NCBI GenBank assembly: GCA_031267345.1
Contig: JAIRZG010000251.1
Coordinates: 1-8,755 of the forward strand
Reading direction: 5' to 3'
DNA length: 8,755 nt
DNA from: Zoogloeaceae bacterium
GTDB lineage: Bacteria; Pseudomonadota; Gammaproteobacteria; Burkholderiales; Rhodocyclaceae
Positions 6,270 to 8,755 of this stretch are shown piece after piece (the first letter of the stretch is position 1; each line of letters begins with the position of its first letter). A program made the translations under genes and the position numbers. A model generated the notes under the pieces. The model did no database searches. It saw only the letters and a list, made by a program, of their open reading frames with translations, and had not been told where the DNA came from.

Positions 6270-7658
6270 TCAACCCGCTGTTTTGATGCGCTGTTGCGCG
6301 CGTTCCCTGCCCATCAGGGTGATGAGGGCATCGACGGAAGGCGTTTGCGTCTGTCCGGTCAGCAATACGCGCAAGGGCATGGCGAGTTTGGGCATTTTGA
6401 GCTGATGCGCTGCCAGCGTTTCCTTGAGCAACGCGCCAATGGCGGCGGTCTCCCAGGGAACATCGACCAGCTTCTGGGCGAAGTCGGCAAGGGCGGGACG
6501 AGCTTCATCGCTCAGGTGCTGGCGCACGAGTTCCGGCGCGGGGCGCGCTTCGGTATAAAAGACCAACAGCGCCTCCGCCAGCGCCTTCAAGGTATTGCAG
6601 CGGTCGGTGTACAGGGCGACAGCCTGCGCCAGATCGGGGCCGTCCTCCGGATTTGCGCCAAGCGCCACAAGGCGCGGGGCGACTTTTGCGACAAGTTCGG
6701 CGCCGGACAACGCCTTCATGTACCGCTGATTGAGCCAGCAGAGTTTTTCGGGGTTGAACTGGGCGACGGAAGACGTGATGTGCGTGAGGTCAAACCACTG
6801 CACGAACTGTTCGCGGCTGAAAATTTCATCGTCGCCATGCGACCAGCCCAGTCGGGCAAGATAGTTGATGACGGCTTCCGGCAAAAATCCGTCGGCATCG
6901 TATTGCATGACGGAAACCGCGCCGTGCCGCTTGGAAAATTTCGTGCCATCGGAGCCGTTGATCATGGAAAGATGGGCATATTGCGGCGGCGTCGCGCCCA
7001 ATGCCTTGAGGATGTTGATCTGGCGCGGCGTGTTGTTTACGTGATCGTCGCCGCGTATGACCTGGGTAATGCCCATTTCCCAATCATCGACCACCACGCA
7101 GAAATTGTAGGTGGGCGCGCCATCGGCGCGGGCGATGACGAGATCGTCAAGTTCGCTGTTGGCGAATTCAATCGGCCCCTTGACCCGATCATTCCAGGCA
7201 ACCACGCCTTCCCTGGGATTTTTGAAGCGAATCACGGGCGCAACGCCGGATGGCGGTTCCGGCAGGGCTTTGCCGGATTCGGGTCGCCAGCGCCCATCGT
7301 AACGCGGCTTTTCGCCGCGCGCGCGCTGTTGCTCGCGCAGGGCGTTCAGTTCTTCGGAGGACAGGTAACAGCGATACGCCGTACCCGCCGCCAACATTTC
7401 CTGAATGACCGCCTTGTAGCGTTCCATGCGTTTTGTTTGATAAAACGGCCCTTCGTCATACGTCAGCCCCAGCCAGTCCATGCCGTCAAGAATGGCCTGC
7501 ACCGCTTCCGGCGTCGAGCGTTCCAGATCGGTATCCTCAATACGCAGGATGAACCGACCGCCATAATGACGGGCATAAGCCCAGGAAAACAGCGCCGTGC
7601 GCGCGCCGCCAATGTGCAGATAACCGGTGGGACTGGGAGCAAAACGGGTGCGAATCAT
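6270..7658 (-). CDS. gltX: Glutamyl-tRNA synthetase
   Basis: This 462-residue class I aminoacyl-tRNA synthetase charges tRNA-Glu with glutamate in the cytoplasm. The N-terminus reads RFAPSPTGYLHIGGAR at 5-20, containing the HIGH-type motif. GTKFSKRHGA at 238-247 is the KMSKS-type loop. The insert at 96-125 keeps RGEKPRYDGRW. Of the zinc ligands known in the E. coli enzyme it retains only one cysteine (C97), so it is probably a zinc-free version. Length is normal and the frame is uninterrupted. The start at 7658 is set by the fixed distance to FAPSPTG, although no clear Shine-Dalgarno precedes it. A terminator-like hairpin lies 22 nt upstream of the start. Confidence 0.97.
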   Translation of the reverse strand: MIRTRFAPSPTGYLHIGGARTALFSWAYARHYGGRFILRIEDTDLERSTPEAVQAILDGMDWLGLTYDEGPFYQTKRMERYKAVIQEMLAAGTAYRCYLSSEELNALREQQRARGEKPRYDGRWRPESGKALPEPPSGVAPVIRFKNPREGVVAWNDRVKGPIEFANSELDDLVIARADGAPTYNFCVVVDDWEMGITQVIRGDDHVNNTPRQINILKALGATPPQYAHLSMINGSDGTKFSKRHGAVSVMQYDADGFLPEAVINYLARLGWSHGDDEIFSREQFVQWFDLTHITSSVAQFNPEKLCWLNQRYMKALSGAELVAKVAPRLVALGANPEDGPDLAQAVALYTDRCNTLKALAEALLVFYTEARPAPELVRQHLSDEARPALADFAQKLVDVPWETAAIGALLKETLAAHQLKMPKLAMPLRVLLTGQTQTPSVDALITLMGRERAQQRIKTAG

Positions 7659-7680
7659 GATGGAGTCAAGATGAAGAGGT

Positions 7681-7722
7681 AAGAAAAAAGACCGTAAGCC
7701 TTGTGTTTATTGGGCTTTACGG
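7681..7722 (-). terminator. Rho-independent terminator or attenuator upstream of gltX
   Basis: On the minus strand CCGTAAAGCC (7722-7713) pairs with GGCTTACGG (7700-7692), with one bulged A and a 12-nt loop. The run TCTTTTTTCTT follows. This is a good intrinsic terminator in the gltX direction. It leaves only 22 nt before the gltX ATG, too little room for a separate promoter. A minus-strand TAATAT at 7750-7745 could be a -10 box upstream of the hairpin, but its -35 is poor. It may end transcription from the antitoxin side, or attenuate gltX. Confidence 0.65.
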
Positions 7723-8005
7723 GCTTCTTTGGGGTACTGGAGCCATATTACACGCTGCAAAGCGCATGGATAGGCGTTATCGGATTTTTCATTTTTACTC
7801 ATGCCACCAAAAAATGCCCAAAAAAAATTTGTTGCCTATGAATGCCAGACACCAAAAATCATTCGCCCGACGCTACGCCACCAAAAAATTATCCTACCAC
7901 GCCCTACGCCAAAACGCCCGATTTTCTGGCTTGAGCACTTGACCGATAACAACGGCATCGCCCGCGCCGCCCTGACTTTTCGCGAGGTGAACGATGCGTA
8001 ATCCG
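7723..8005. other. Non-coding stretch between the gltX leader and the antitoxin
   Basis: With the hairpin this makes 347 bp without a gene. It contains a possible gltX -10 box (7745-7750) and A-tract repeats (7803-7920). No tRNA cloverleaf or convincing reading frame is seen. Its A-rich makeup differs from the GC-rich genes around it. Confidence 0.5.
7803..7920. repeat. Degenerate A-tract direct repeats
   Basis: GCCACCAAAAAAT occurs exactly at 7803-7815 and 7877-7889. Related copies are ACACCAAAAATC near 7849-7860 and ACGCCAAAACGCC near 7906-7918. A run of eight A residues lies at 7820-7827. Spacing is irregular, so this is not a CRISPR array. It could be intrinsically bent DNA, a phase-variable or regulatory tract, or decayed coding sequence. 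Confidence 0.45.
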
Positions 8006-8293
8006 CTATACAATGCGTAATTCAGGCCGCAATCCGGCGCGCGCGGCGAGCGTGAGCAGCATGTCCAGACTGAAGTCTTCCACCTTGCCCTTGATCAGGC
8101 GACAAATGCGCGGCTGACTGACGCCCAGACGCCGCGCCGCTTCCGCTTGCGTCCAGCCTTGCGCCTTCAGGCGCGCCGCCATACGGATCATGATTTCCGC
8201 GCGCATTTTCATGATTTCCGCCTCGGCGGGTTCAAAGCCCAGATCGACAAAAACATTGCCTCTGCTTTCGGTAATTTTAATGTCATTATTCAT
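8006..8293 (-). CDS. XRE-family antitoxin (HTH_37 type, HigA-like)
   Basis: This 95-residue DNA-binding protein has the layout of the antitoxin partner of Gp49/HigB-type RelE-superfamily toxins. NVFVDLGFEPAEAEIMKMRA at 13-32 leads into a helix-turn-helix at about 48-68 (TQAEAARRLGVSQPRICRLI). KVEDFSLDMLL then follows. In such modules the antitoxin binds its own promoter and neutralises the toxin. GGAGG at 8301-8305 with a 7-nt spacer fixes the start. The toxin stop would lie 3 nt upstream, so translation was once coupled. The gene is intact although its partner is broken. It could persist as a regulator or as protection against a related toxin elsewhere. Confidence 0.9.
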   Translation of the reverse strand: MNNDIKITESRGNVFVDLGFEPAEAEIMKMRAEIMIRMAARLKAQGWTQAEAARRLGVSQPRICRLIKGKVEDFSLDMLLTLAARAGLRPELRIV

Positions 8294-8296
8294 GAT

Positions 8297-8624
8297 TCAT
8301 CCTCCGATGAGTTTTTTGTAGCGTCTGGCCGCCAGTTCAATATCCGGCTTGGGCGTTTTTTGCGTTTTCTTCTGAAAAGCGTGCAGCACATAGCACATAC
8401 ACCGCCTCGGCGAATTTTGCGACGTAGGGCACGCGGAACGCGCCGTTTTCGTCGCGGTGGCGAATTTCCGTCATCCCCGCGCCGACCTCCGGCATGGCTC
8501 TCCAGTCTTTCGGCTCGCCGCCATGCTGCACGGTGAGCAACTCGACGCCCAAGGCGTACCGCGTCGCGGCGGGCATTTCGCGCAGGTCTTTCTGACTGGA
8601 ATCAACAAATTTAAGCGGCTTTAT
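8297..8624 (-). pseudogene. Broken HigB/Gp49-type toxin (RelE superfamily)
   Basis: The 5' part reads KPLKFVDSSQKDLRE, then DWRAMPEVGAGMTEIRHRD, AFRVPYVAKF and AEAVYVL. After a one-frame jump it continues HAFQKKTQKTPKPDIELAAR and YKKLIGG to TGA at 8297-8299. This is the full pattern of the phage-derived Gp49-like/HigB toxin family, mRNA interferases that cleave at ribosomes. The jump is caused by a perfect 7-bp tandem duplication of AGCACAT at 8385-8391 and 8392-8398. Without the extra copy the frame is 107 codons, the normal family length. The codon at the expected start (8622-8624) is ATA, not ATG. The first in-frame ATG (8574-8576) would lose 16 residues. The present product would lack the C-terminal basic and catalytic segment and should be inactive. 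Confidence 0.85.
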
Positions 8625-8631
8625 GTGGTTA

Positions 8632-8662
8632 ATTATATTAGGGCGTGTTCACACTATCGCAA
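8632..8662 (-). promoter_or_regulatory. Possible IS-junction promoter reading into the toxin-antitoxin remnant
   Basis: A perfect minus-strand TATAAT lies at 8637-8632 in the DNA flanking the IS end. TTGCGA at 8662-8657, inside the IS, could be a -35 box with a rather long 19-nt spacing. It would transcribe the toxin relic and the intact antitoxin. Transcription would start almost at the toxin's former first codon. Confidence 0.35.
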
Positions 8663-8755
8663 GCACTCGACGATCAGTGCGAAATGAATAAACCCCAAAA
8701 ACATTACATCCAGTTTCTCGAATCGGGAGAAAATCCGGCGAAAGCCTTTGAGCCG
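8641..8755 (-). mobile_element. 3' end of a second IS5-like element, partial
   Basis: The transposase fragment at 8654-8755 is followed by GTGTGAACACGCCC reading outward to about 8641, which fits a terminal repeat starting GGGCGTGTTCACAC in the plus direction. The adjoining flank is AT-rich (AATTATATTA at 8631-8640), a plausible TA-type target. The other end is outside the window. Confidence 0.55.
8654..8755 (-). CDS. IS5-like transposase, C-terminal fragment (different from the left copy)
   Basis: The minus strand reads RLKGFRRIFSRFEKLDVMF followed by LGFIHFALIVECLR and TAG at 8654-8656. The F-R-R-I-F-S-R-F-x-K-L-D segment followed by a hydrophobic helix is a common IS5-family transposase C-terminus. 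It differs clearly from the R-G-I-A-T-R-Y ending of the left fragment, so the two elements belong to different subgroups and do not form a composite transposon of identical ends. The catalytic core lies beyond the window. Confidence 0.75.
   Translation of the reverse strand, partial: RLKGFRRIFSRFEKLDVMFLGFIHFALIVECLR

Noticed and set aside
6165..7682. Long plus-strand open frame of 505 codons opposite gltX
   Set aside because: The minus strand has unmistakable synthetase motifs, so this frame is a shadow.
7803..7920. CRISPR-like array
   Set aside because: The repeats are short, unequal and irregularly spaced, with no cas genes nearby.
7703..7942. Plus-strand 79-codon frame in the A-tract region
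   Set aside because: It crosses the hairpin and repeats, has no ribosome site and no protein-like composition.

Overview
The window suggests a betaproteobacterium of Burkholderiales type. Evidence: two Bug-type (TctC-family) periplasmic solute receptors, which are greatly expanded in that order; a betaproteobacterial-looking glutamyl-tRNA synthetase; GC-rich codon use in the intact genes; and a dispersed palindromic repeat of the ATTCCCGC type. No rRNA, tRNA or CRISPR array is visible. The genus cannot be read from the sequence.

Layout. Positions 1-127 hold the 3' end of one IS5-like transposase. From 3033 down to 132 on the minus strand runs a three-gene block: Bug receptor, crotonase-family enzyme, second Bug receptor. 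It suggests uptake of a carboxylate-type solute plus a CoA-thioester step. A hairpin repeat lies between the last two genes, and a 16-bp palindrome lies upstream of the first. From 3382 to 4231 on the plus strand is a decayed stretch. It has a small secreted protein frame, a coding region that can be rebuilt only by correcting single-base indels in homopolymers, and a 14-codon gene start that stops abruptly. At 4468-5091 is an intact lipoprotein of the permuted NlpC/P60 (YiiX/YaeF) class. Its promoter is well formed and has an inverted repeat between the -35 and -10 boxes. From 7658 down to 5273 on the minus strand lie gltX and, 4 nt after it, a secreted App1/DUF2183 HAD-type phosphatase. A terminator-like hairpin sits just upstream of gltX. 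Positions 7723-8005 are non-coding and contain A-tract repeats. From 8624 down to 8006 is a HigB/Gp49-type toxin-antitoxin pair. The XRE antitoxin is intact. The toxin is broken by a 7-bp tandem duplication and lacks an ATG at its expected start. The window ends at 8641-8755 with the 3' end of a second, different IS5-like transposase.

Overall this is a housekeeping and transport segment with insertion sequences at both edges and local gene decay. No complete new system can be claimed. The best leads are the rebuilt unknown pseudogene next to the papain-like lipoprotein, the dead toxin beside a live antitoxin with an IS-junction promoter, the crotonase lacking one catalytic glutamate, and the hairpin in the gltX leader.
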